Source: Verrucomicrobiota bacterium
GTDB lineage: Bacteria; Verrucomicrobiota; Verrucomicrobiia; Verrucomicrobiales; Akkermansiaceae
Length of the DNA: 32,580 nucleotides
Assembly (NCBI GenBank): GCA_027619375.1
Contig: JAQCFL010000013.1
Location: forward strand, 1 to 32,580
Reading direction: 5' to 3'
Part shown: positions 24,473-31,433 of the stretch, piece by piece
How the letters are laid out: each line of letters starts with the position of its first letter
How positions within the stretch are numbered: the stretch's first letter is position 1
Notes under the pieces: generated by a model
Seen by the model: the letters and a program-made list of their open reading frames with translations, nothing else
Databases searched by the model: none
What the model was told of the DNA's origin: nothing
Made by a program: the position numbers and the translations under genes

Positions 24473-26848
24473 TTAGCGGATGATTTGAAACTCGGGTTGC
24501 ATGAAGACCATCCACAACAGGTCTTCCACCGCGATCGGATCGCGACCATCGCCTGCCACGGCCGCCAAGACCCCCTGCTCCCCCGCCGTCGGCTTCCGCG
24601 ACAACGCGTAAAGGCTAAGCCACTCGATCAACTCCCCACTCGATTTGCCCTCGCTCACCAGCTGCTTCGCACCCCCACTCAGATAGCCCGCCAGAATGTC
24701 GCCGTTCGACAGGTCGATCGCCTGCAGGGTGGTGAGATCGCCGGGGCGGGTCGTGACCACCTGGTCGCGATTCGGCCGGCCAAGCGAACGCATCAGAAAA
24801 TCACTCGGCACAAGGGCCGCACGGATCGGCATCGTCGGGGGGCCCGCACCGACCGGCAAACCGGAGGCTCCGGTCAGCACCGGGCCCCATGGCGACGCTC
24901 CATGACCTGCTATCTCCGCCGCCGCCTGCCAGGAGCCATCGGGCATCTTCGCTTCCCAACTCTTGTCCGTGGCGACAACGCCTTGCTTGCCGCCGCTCAC
25001 CATTTCCACCTGACAAATGAAGCCGGCCGAACCACCGAACATCTCGCCATCCACTTCGATGAGATTCTCCCCCTTCACCAGATGGGCCTTCACATCGAGT
25101 TGGACCGGCTTGGTCCATTCCTTCGACGATCCCACTGACGCACCATTGATCTTCATCGTGAAGGCATTGTCGCAGGTCGCGATGACCTTCCCTGATTCAG
25201 GAATCCCGCTCAACGTGAAACGCTTCCGAAAGCTGGTCTTCGCCGTGGTTGTCCCGGCGTGCCAGATCCATTTGGCCGTGATCGGTGCGGGAGCGGCCGA
25301 GGCCGCTTCCTTCGGGGAGGCCGGCTTCGGCATCGAACGATTCACCTGGGCCGCCGCCTTGTCGGGGTAGGTGCCGGTGATCTGCCAGATCGAGTCCATC
25401 AACTGCTCCGCCGTCATCCGCTTGGCGATCGGTCCGGCATAGCTGTAGTCCTCGCCGGGATCCGCGCTCAACACAACGGTCTGGGACTGATAGGCCTCCG
25501 AGGTCATGACGAAACGGATGAACTTGCGCAAATCGTATCCGTCTTCCGCAAATCGCACCGCAAGGTAGTCGAGGAGGTCCTCGTTCCACGGCTTGGTGTG
25601 CATGGCATCGACGGGGTGCACGATCCCACGCCCCATCAGACGCTCCCAGAGACGGTTGACGATGGTGCGGGTGAACCGCCCGTTCTCGGGATGCGTGATG
25701 AGACCCGCCAGTTGCTTCAAACGTTCAGCCTTGGGCGCTTTGGGGTCCACGTCCCCGATCTCCGGAAAAATCCACTTCGCGGTGGCCATCTTTCCGGTCG
25801 GCTTGTCACAACGATTGAGCTCGAGGGGCGTGTCCGCGTAAATCGCAGCCAAATTGTACGCCTCCGACAGGGTCCAGCGATCGATGAAGCTGTCATGACA
25901 GCTGGCACACTTCATGTTGATGCCAAGAAAAACCTGCGAGATGTTTTGCGCGAACTGGATGTCCCGGGTCTGGCTGGAATTGACGTCCCCCCGCCACTGG
26001 ATGCCGTCTATGAAGCCCGCCGATTCCCCGGTGGGGGAAACCAACTCCCGCACCAACTGATCGTACGGCTTGTTCTCGCGCAGAGAGGTGTAGAGCCAGG
26101 TCGTGATCTGCTTGCGGCCCCCCGTGATGAATCCCGTGCCGGTGTAGTCGTTGCGCAGGAGGTCGTTCCAGGTGGTGAGCCAGTGGTCCGCGTAGGAAAC
26201 GTCCTTGGAAAGCAACTGGTCGATCACCTTCTCACGCTTGTCAACGGCGGTGTCGGCCACAAAGGCCTGCAACTCGGCCGGAGGGGGAAGCAGTCCGATC
26301 ACATCAAGCGAGACCCGTCGGAAAAAGGCCGCATCCGAAGCCGGCGGCGGCAGGCTCTGCTTGTGCCTGGCAAGGTCGGCATCGAGGAGGCGGTCAATGG
26401 GATGATCTCGACCATTCTGCGGAGCAGGCAACTCGACCTTGCGCGGCTTCAACGGCGGCTCCCAGGAGGTCTTTCCGAGGGTCACCCCTTCCTCCCAGGG
26501 CAGGCCCGCGTTGATCCAATCCCTGAGCACCGCAATCTCCGCCGCCGGAACCCGGGACCCCTTCGACGGCATCCGTTCGTCCTTATCCTCCGAAAGCACC
26601 AATTTCATGAGGAGGCTCTTGTCCGCATCCCCGGGGATGACAGCCTCCCCCCCTTCCCCACCAGCCAGCAACTCGGCCCTCGTGTTCATCGCCAAGCCCC
26701 CTTTTTTCTTCTTGCCCGTGTGACAATCGCCACAGTGCTCGGCGAGGATCGGCATCACTTCGTGCACGAAATCCACCGCCCACAAGGACGAGGGCAGCGC
26801 CAGGGAGAGAAATGCGATGGCGAGCGGTCGAGTCATCTGTAAGGACAT
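24473..26848 (-). CDS. DUF1549/DUF1553 protein with N-terminal cytochrome c domain and an inserted beta-sandwich
   Basis: This 791-residue protein has a signal peptide (PLAIAFLSLALPSSLWA). A planctomycete-type cytochrome c domain follows, with heme site CGDCH (39-43) and possible axial Met in RMPSKG (93). DUF1549 comes next (about 150-355, containing a second CxxCH, CASCH at 314-318), then DUF1553 (about 385-495 and 676-780). Between the two halves of DUF1553 lies an insert (about residues 522-662, 24863-25285) with a beta-sandwich look (ITAKWIWHAG ... SFRKRFTLSG ... NAFTMKINGASVGSS ... LIEVDGE). The start is ATG 26848; 26836 is also possible. The family is linked to extracellular polysaccharide use, but its function is unproven. 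Confidence 0.85.
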   Translation of the reverse strand: MSLQMTRPLAIAFLSLALPSSLWAVDFVHEVMPILAEHCGDCHTGKKKKGGLAMNTRAELLAGGEGGEAVIPGDADKSLLMKLVLSEDKDERMPSKGSRVPAAEIAVLRDWINAGLPWEEGVTLGKTSWEPPLKPRKVELPAPQNGRDHPIDRLLDADLARHKQSLPPPASDAAFFRRVSLDVIGLLPPPAELQAFVADTAVDKREKVIDQLLSKDVSYADHWLTTWNDLLRNDYTGTGFITGGRKQITTWLYTSLRENKPYDQLVRELVSPTGESAGFIDGIQWRGDVNSSQTRDIQFAQNISQVFLGINMKCASCHDSFIDRWTLSEAYNLAAIYADTPLELNRCDKPTGKMATAKWIFPEIGDVDPKAPKAERLKQLAGLITHPENGRFTRTIVNRLWERLMGRGIVHPVDAMHTKPWNEDLLDYLAVRFAEDGYDLRKFIRFVMTSEAYQSQTVVLSADPGEDYSYAGPIAKRMTAEQLMDSIWQITGTYPDKAAAQVNRSMPKPASPKEAASAAPAPITAKWIWHAGTTTAKTSFRKRFTLSGIPESGKVIATCDNAFTMKINGASVGSSKEWTKPVQLDVKAHLVKGENLIEVDGEMFGGSAGFICQVEMVSGGKQGVVATDKSWEAKMPDGSWQAAAEIAGHGASPWGPVLTGASGLPVGAGPPTMPIRAALVPSDFLMRSLGRPNRDQVVTTRPGDLTTLQAIDLSNGDILAGYLSGGAKQLVSEGKSSGELIEWLSLYALSRKPTAGEQGVLAAVAGDGRDPIAVEDLLWMVFMQPEFQIIR

Positions 26849-27039
26849 GAATTGGGGGAAGCGGGAAAACGGTGGCGGTGCAGGCATCAGCGCTATTCGC
26901 CGCGTCGTGCCGGGGAGATCTACGAACCGTCAGGAGCTCCCTTTCAGTGGATATTTGCTGTAATGTAAGGCTTCTTGTCAATGATTCCACGAGAATCCGC
27001 TGAGGACCGGGAGCCCCGCCTTTTTTCTTCCCCACTTCC
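26849..27039. other. upstream region of the DUF1549/DUF1501 pair
   Basis: A 191-base gap with no supported gene. It should hold the promoter of the minus-strand pair; the A/T-rich patch GGATATTTGCTGTAATG near 26950 is the most promoter-like part, but no clear -35/-10 pair is visible. Confidence 0.3.
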
Positions 27040-27289
27040 TCAATCCTGCACCACCCCCACCCGAGGAAAGAGTTGCTCCAACTCCTCGCTGGCGACCAAG
27101 GGAGCGGTGGCGTCCCGCCACCGATTCTTCCAAAGGGCGGCGGGTTGGCAGTGCGCGGATGCTCAAAGCTGGCGGTTGTTCCGTCGGTCGTGAACCGCTC
27201 AACCCCCCATCAAACTCCCCCGGATGCGTCCCGAACCACGCCTCCACTCCGTTCACCTGCCCATCGCTGTCCGGATCACCCCCAAAGCC
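27040..27289 (-). pseudogene. decayed C-terminus of a Ca-binding-repeat secreted protein
   Basis: On the minus strand one frame reads FGGDPDSDGQVNGVEAWFG, a thrombospondin type 3-like DxDxDG motif common in Verrucomicrobia secreted proteins. After GEFDGG the homology moves to the next frame (TTDGTTASFEHPRTANPP), and then again to one that reads EELEQLFPRVGVVQD and stops at TGA 27042-27040. At least two frame changes and an in-frame stop upstream show that it is a relic of a longer gene. Frame tracking was done by hand from family patterns; the parent length is unknown. Confidence 0.6.
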
Positions 27290-27577
27290 CGATCAATCCC
27301 CGTTCCCTCCCATCTTTCGGTGACGGGTTTGTCAACAGGCTGCTAACAATTCCCGAAATCGCTCTTATCTGAGCCACACTCTACTCCGTCCCCGCCGACC
27401 AGGGCGGTTGTCTGGAAATTACAAGATGTTGATTATCAATGGTCCGGTCCTAACAAATTTTGGGATACAAGAACGCTTCTTCAGCGATCCAACGTTTCCA
27501 GGCAACCGCCCTGCCCCGCCGACAGGCTCCCGCACAAAGGCCTTCGCCTCACTCCCTCTTTGCGCCACACTCCCCCC

Positions 27578-29200
27578 GTGACCTCCGATTTCCTCGTCAT
27601 CGGCTCCGGCATCGCCGGCCTCTCCTTCGCCATCAGGGCCGCCCAATTCGGATCCGTCGTGGTTGTCACCAAAAACAAGGCCCTCAACTCCAACACCGCC
27701 TGGGCCCAGGGCGGCATCGCCTCCGTCCTCCCCGCCGGCTTCCGCGACGACGGCGACTCCATCGAGAAGCACGTCGCCGACACCCTCGACGCCGGGGCCG
27801 GCCTCTGCAACGAGGAAGCGGTCCGCGCCATCGTCGGTGAAGGCGCCCGCACCATCCAGGAACTCGTCTCCTGGGGCGTCGACTTCGACCCCGCCGCCGA
27901 CAACCCCGAACACTTCTCCCTCGGCAAGGAAGGCGGCCACTCCAACCGCCGCATCCTCCACGCCAAGGACACCACCGGACACGAAATCGCCACCTCCCTT
28001 CTGGAAACCGCCCGCCGCACCCCCAACCTCACCCTCCTCGAGAACCACTTCGCCATCGACCTCCTCACCACCGCCAAACTCGGCCACGTCACCGAGGACC
28101 GCATCCTCGGGGCCTATGTCCTCATCGCCCCCACCGGCGAGGTGGAGGTCTTCCGCTCCGACCGCGTCATCCTCGCCACCGGCGGCTGTGGCAAGACCTA
28201 CCTCTACACCACCAACCCCGATTCCTCCACCGGCGACGGCGTGGCCATGGCCTGGCGCGCCGGCGCCAGCATCGCCAACATGGAGTTCGTGCAGTTCCAC
28301 CCCACCTGCTTCTACAACCCCGGCGCCACCGGTGCCGAGGCCCGCTCCTTCCTCGTCTCCGAAGCGGTCCGCGGCGAGGGCGCCGTCCTCCTCAATGGCA
28401 AGGGCGAGGAGTTCGTCACCCAATACGATCCCCGCGGCTCCCTCGCCCCACGCGACATCGTGGCCCGCGCCATCGATACCGAACTCAAACGCACCGGCGC
28501 CCCCTGCGTCTTCCTCGACACCACCCGAAAGTCGAAAAGCTTCCTTCAGGAACGCTTCCCCTTCATCTACGACACCCTCCTCAAATTCGGACACGACGCC
28601 GCCCTCGACCCCATCCCCGTCGTCCCCGCCGCCCACTATCAATGCGGCGGCGTGGTCACCGACCTCCACGGCAAAACCAACATCCGCGGCCTCTTCGCCA
28701 TCGGCGAGGTCGCCTGCACCGGCCTCCACGGCGCCAACCGCCTCGCCTCCAACTCCCTCCTCGAAGGCAACGTCATGGCCCACCGCGCCCTCGAGGAAAT
28801 CCAACGCCTCTTCCCCACCGACAAACCCGCCAACAGCACCCCGAAAATCCCCGCCTGGGAACACGGCGACACCGCCCACCCCGACGAACTCGTCGTCATC
28901 TACCACAACTGGGACGAACTCCGCCGCACCATGTGGGACTACGTCTCCATCGTCCGCACCGACAAACGACTCCAACGCGCCTCCGTCCGCCTCCGCAACC
29001 TCCGCCACGAGGTCCGCGACTTCTACTGGGGCCACCGCGTCACCCACGACATCCTCGAACTCCGCAACCTCGTCGCCGTCGCCTCCCTCATCATCGACTG
29101 CGCCATCCGCCGCAAGGAATCCCGCGGCATCCACTACACTCTCGACCACCCCGACCCCCGCGAAGAATACCTCCACGACACGGTCCTCCGGAGATTCTAG
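27578..29200 (+). CDS. nadB: L-aspartate oxidase
   Basis: The 540-residue protein (GTG 27578 is the preferred start; a TTG at 27560 adds six residues) has the FAD-binding GSGIAGLSFA (9-18) and the NSNTAWAQGGIASVL and LDAGAGLCNE motifs. It also shows KEGGHSNRRILHAKDTTGHE, QFHPTCFYNPG, HYQCGGVVTDLHG and ANRLASNSLLEG. This is the full pattern for NadB, which oxidises L-aspartate to iminoaspartate for quinolinate synthesis by NadA. A fumarate reductase flavoprotein is less likely because of the length and the GIAxVL-type start. No nadA or nadC is in the window. Confidence 0.95.
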   Translation: MTSDFLVIGSGIAGLSFAIRAAQFGSVVVVTKNKALNSNTAWAQGGIASVLPAGFRDDGDSIEKHVADTLDAGAGLCNEEAVRAIVGEGARTIQELVSWGVDFDPAADNPEHFSLGKEGGHSNRRILHAKDTTGHEIATSLLETARRTPNLTLLENHFAIDLLTTAKLGHVTEDRILGAYVLIAPTGEVEVFRSDRVILATGGCGKTYLYTTNPDSSTGDGVAMAWRAGASIANMEFVQFHPTCFYNPGATGAEARSFLVSEAVRGEGAVLLNGKGEEFVTQYDPRGSLAPRDIVARAIDTELKRTGAPCVFLDTTRKSKSFLQERFPFIYDTLLKFGHDAALDPIPVVPAAHYQCGGVVTDLHGKTNIRGLFAIGEVACTGLHGANRLASNSLLEGNVMAHRALEEIQRLFPTDKPANSTPKIPAWEHGDTAHPDELVVIYHNWDELRRTMWDYVSIVRTDKRLQRASVRLRNLRHEVRDFYWGHRVTHDILELRNLVAVASLIIDCAIRRKESRGIHYTLDHPDPREEYLHDTVLRRF

Positions 29201-29285
29201 CTCCCTGCCGCGTAACGGCGCTTCTGCGAGGCGTCGGCGGTTGCACCATCACCGCCAGTTCAACCTCTCGATCCTCCTTCCCGCA

Positions 29286-29330
29286 CCTCCCCAACGTGGT
29301 GCTGGCTCCCCCCCCCATTTGGCCCCCGGG
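29286..29330. repeat. dispersed repeat copy 1, after the HAD phosphatase gene
   Basis: CCTCCCCAACGTGGTGCTGG ... TTTGGCCCCCGGGA matches the copy at 30252-30298 at about 80 percent in the same orientation. It starts 13 bases beyond the minus-strand phosphatase stop. The shared TTGTTTGATCGG on the minus strand lies inside the phosphatase C-terminus here and in the toxin C-terminus there. Confidence 0.55.
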
Positions 29331-29342
29331 ACTTCGCCCCCC

Positions 29343-30140
29343 TCACGCCGGAATCGCCCTGCTCCCCCGATCAAACAACTCCTCCGGCAACTCCGCCACG
29401 CTGGGAACAATGTAGTCCGGGCGGTAGGCATAGGCTTCCACCTCCTCCAAGGCGGTGTGCCCCGAGAGAACCAACACCGTCGTAAAGCCCAACTGCACCC
29501 CCCCAAGCACGTCGGTGTACATGGTGTCCCCGATCATGGTCACCTCGTCGGTCCGCAGACCCAGTTCCTTCCGCGCCATCCGCATCATCACCGGACTCGG
29601 CTTGCCCACCGAAAACGCCTCCCGGCCCGTGGCTTTCTCAATCATCGCCACAATCGCCCCGCAACCCGGGCGGACCCCGCTCTCCGTCGGACAGCGCGTG
29701 TCCATGTTCGTGGCGATCAACCGCGCCCCCTTCTCCACCAGGGTCACCGCCCGCTCCACGATCTCGAAGTTCAGCGTTCGCCCCTCCCCCACCACCACGA
29801 AGTCCACCTCGTCGTCCGCCATGGTGTAACCGTTCACGTGCAACGCCTGAGCCAAGCCGTTCTCCCCGATCACGAAGGCCGTCCCCCCCGGACACTGCGC
29901 AGACAGAAACCGCGCCGTCGCCATCGCACAGGTGAAGACATCATCGTCTTCCGCCTCGATCCCCAACCGCCTCAGCTTCAGGGCCATGTCCCGACGCGTC
30001 CGTTGACTATTGTTTGTTAGAAAAAGGAACGGGTAACCCTCCTTCCGCAGAAAGGAAATAAAACGGTCGGCTCCCGGAACAAGCTGATTGCCCCGGTAGA
30101 TGACCCCGTCCATGTCGAGCAGGAATCCTTGAGTTCTCAT
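29343..30140 (-). CDS. HAD-IIA family phosphatase (NagD-like)
   Basis: A 265-residue cytosolic enzyme. Motif I is DMDGVIYRG (9-17) with the nucleophile Asp, motif II is LTNNSQRTR, and a type IIA cap domain lies between motif II and motif III. Motif III is a Lys in GKPSP, and motif IV is MIGDTMYTDVLGG. HAD-IIA enzymes dephosphorylate nucleotides, sugar phosphates or pyridoxal phosphate; the substrate is not evident. The start is ATG 30140, giving MRTQGFLLDMDG. Next to it upstream is a spacer with the second repeat copy and the ParE toxin gene, all on the same strand but apparently separate units. Confidence 0.9.
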   Translation of the reverse strand: MRTQGFLLDMDGVIYRGNQLVPGADRFISFLRKEGYPFLFLTNNSQRTRRDMALKLRRLGIEAEDDDVFTCAMATARFLSAQCPGGTAFVIGENGLAQALHVNGYTMADDEVDFVVVGEGRTLNFEIVERAVTLVEKGARLIATNMDTRCPTESGVRPGCGAIVAMIEKATGREAFSVGKPSPVMMRMARKELGLRTDEVTMIGDTMYTDVLGGVQLGFTTVLVLSGHTALEEVEAYAYRPDYIVPSVAELPEELFDRGSRAIPA

Positions 30141-30357
30141 GAGGAACTACAAGCCCACCGCGTGCCAAGCGTATCGAAATCGCGAGGAATCAACGCTGCC
30201 TGTTGACCCTCAGCAGATATCCACTCTCCAACTCGCGCCCCACGAGCCCCTCCTCCCCAACGTAGTGCAGGCTTCCACCCCGCAAATGGCCCCCGGGAAT
30301 CCGTCCCGGACCCAACCCATTCGGCATTCCGCCGCAGCCCCGCCGCAGCCCCGCCGA
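30141..30357. other. spacer between the ParE toxin and HAD phosphatase genes
   Basis: No gene is supported here. The spacer holds the second dispersed repeat copy (30252-30298) and a GCCGCAGCCCC-type tandem repeat (30330-30355). It may end the toxin transcript; no T-run is visible. Confidence 0.4.
30252..30298. repeat. dispersed repeat copy 2, after the ParE toxin gene
   Basis: CCTCCCCAACGTAGTGCAGG ... AATGGCCCCCGGGA is the partner of the 29286-29330 copy. It also lies just downstream of a minus-strand gene, so the two copies share the same position relative to their genes. Confidence 0.55.
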
Positions 30358-30651
30358 TCAAACAAACCTCCGCCGTACCAGCGACGGATTCCGGCGATCA
30401 TGCCGCAACACCAAAACTCTCATGAAATTTCCCCTGATGTCATAGAGAAAGTGATACGGAAACCGCTCCAGATTGTAGCGCCGCAGGCCGCTGGAATCAA
30501 AGTGGTAAAAAGTCGGATTCTCCCGAGCTCTTCGAAGCCCGACTTGAAACTCCGCAAAGAAATCATCTCCGAGTTCAGGAGAGACTTCGTTGTAGCTGGC
30601 AAGGATCCCGTCCAAATCGCGTTGGACACGCCTATGAAACCTAACCTCCAC
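30358..30651 (-). CDS. RelE/ParE-superfamily toxin
   Basis: A 97-residue basic protein with the ParE-like pattern EVRFHRRVQRDLDGILASY ... FFAEFQVGLRRARENPTFYH and C-terminal strands YHFLYDIRGNFMRVLVLRHDRRN. ParE toxins target gyrase and RelE types cut mRNA; the sequence does not tell which applies here. The start is GTG 30651, inside the end of the antitoxin gene (11-base overlap), so the pair is made from one transcript. The C-terminus LVRRRFV is typical of the TIGR02574-linked toxins. Confidence 0.82.
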   Translation of the reverse strand: MEVRFHRRVQRDLDGILASYNEVSPELGDDFFAEFQVGLRRARENPTFYHFDSSGLRRYNLERFPYHFLYDIRGNFMRVLVLRHDRRNPSLVRRRFV

Positions 30652-30853
30652 GATTCTTCAACCCCGCCACCAGTTCATCGAAAGTAATCAGCACCTCTGG
30701 ATCAGCCTCACCCTCCCGCACCCGGTCCGCAACCTCATCATCCGACACTGCGTAAACAGGCGATTCCAGCCCACGCAACAGCCTCGAAGCCAAAGCAGCC
30801 CGCTCTTCCTCCGTGAGCTTCGCGGCCTCAGCCGCAATTTCATCCAGCTTCAT
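30641..30853 (-). CDS. TIGR02574-family addiction-module antitoxin
   Basis: A 70-residue protein with IAAEAAKLTEEERAALASRL, then LLRGLESPVYAVSD and FDELVAGLKNRGG. This is the typical small helical antitoxin partner of a ParE/RelE toxin, placed just upstream and overlapping it. ATG 30853 starts the frame. It likely binds and neutralises the toxin and may repress its own promoter, but it has no visible DNA-binding domain. Upstream on the minus strand is the small membrane protein gene, which is a separate unit. Confidence 0.82.
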   Translation of the reverse strand: MKLDEIAAEAAKLTEEERAALASRLLRGLESPVYAVSDDEVADRVREGEADPEVLITFDELVAGLKNRGG

Positions 30854-30907
30854 GACCCCGACATCCTAGCCCAAAGCCCGTGCATCGCCATCCATATTTT
30901 CTCTCCC

Positions 30908-31309
30908 CTACTCCTCTTTCCTCCGCCCCCGCACCACCGCATACCCAAACACCACCGCCGACACCAAATACGCCTCCAAAATCACCCACAACACCGAGTA
31001 GGCCGCATACCAAAGATCCGACACCGAACCCGCCGGGCTGTAGGCTCCCGTTGAAGTCAACAACTCACAAATCAACACCACACTCAACGCCATCTCCACG
31101 ATCGCCCAGGTAACGCCAATGACCACCCCAACAAGCGCAATCCCCAACGGGGACACTGTCCCTTCCGCCTTTCCCACCCGCCAACAACTCCATACCCCCC
31201 ACCCGATGATCGCCACCCAGAAGACCCACGTCACACCACCCCCTCCCACCGCATCCAGAAAATCAATCTGATCCGGCGGATAATCCTTCCTGTCAGTACG
31301 CCATTCCAT
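30908..31309 (-). CDS. small membrane protein, unknown function
   Basis: This 133-residue protein has three hydrophobic segments: VTWVFWVAIIGWGVWSCW, IALVGVVIGVTWAIVEMALSVVLIC and YSVLWVILEAYLVSAVVFGYAVV. The tail is basic and acidic (RGRRKEE). No signature motif or family is recognised. ATG 31309 is the start; the frame ends at the stop at 30910-30908. It lies just 7 bases from the end of the cytochrome-domain fragment, which is on the same strand, so the two may be read through. Confidence 0.6.
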   Translation of the reverse strand: MEWRTDRKDYPPDQIDFLDAVGGGGVTWVFWVAIIGWGVWSCWRVGKAEGTVSPLGIALVGVVIGVTWAIVEMALSVVLICELLTSTGAYSPAGSVSDLWYAAYSVLWVILEAYLVSAVVFGYAVVRGRRKEE

Positions 31310-31316
31310 CAGAGCC

Positions 31317-31433
31317 TCACTCCTTCCCCTTCAACCTCCCCGCCTCCCCCGCCGGCCACTGCGCCCCGACATTGATCCATTGCCGCAGCACCTCGATCTC
31401 CTCCGCAGACACCCGCGTCCCCACCGCCGGCAA
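31317..31433 (-). pseudogene. C-terminal fragment of a planctomycete-type cytochrome c domain
   Basis: On the minus strand the frame CLPAVGTRVSAEEIEVLRQW then INVGAQWP matches the end of cytochrome c domains (compare PSKGSRVPAAEIAVLRDW in the DUF1549 protein in this window). It runs to GRLKGKE and TGA 31319-31317. The heme site CxxCH and everything upstream are missing: the homology ends at about 31433, exactly where the GH3 fragment begins on the other strand. It is therefore a remnant, not an intact gene. Confidence 0.7.

Noticed and set aside
27429-27439. TTGAT-T-ATCAA dyad upstream of nadB as an NAD-repressor operator
   Set aside because: Eleven bases in A/T-richer DNA can arise by chance, and no regulator is nearby.
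27419-29176. Long minus-strand open frame opposite nadB
   Set aside because: It is a shadow of nadB with a Gly/Glu/Val-rich product and no domains.
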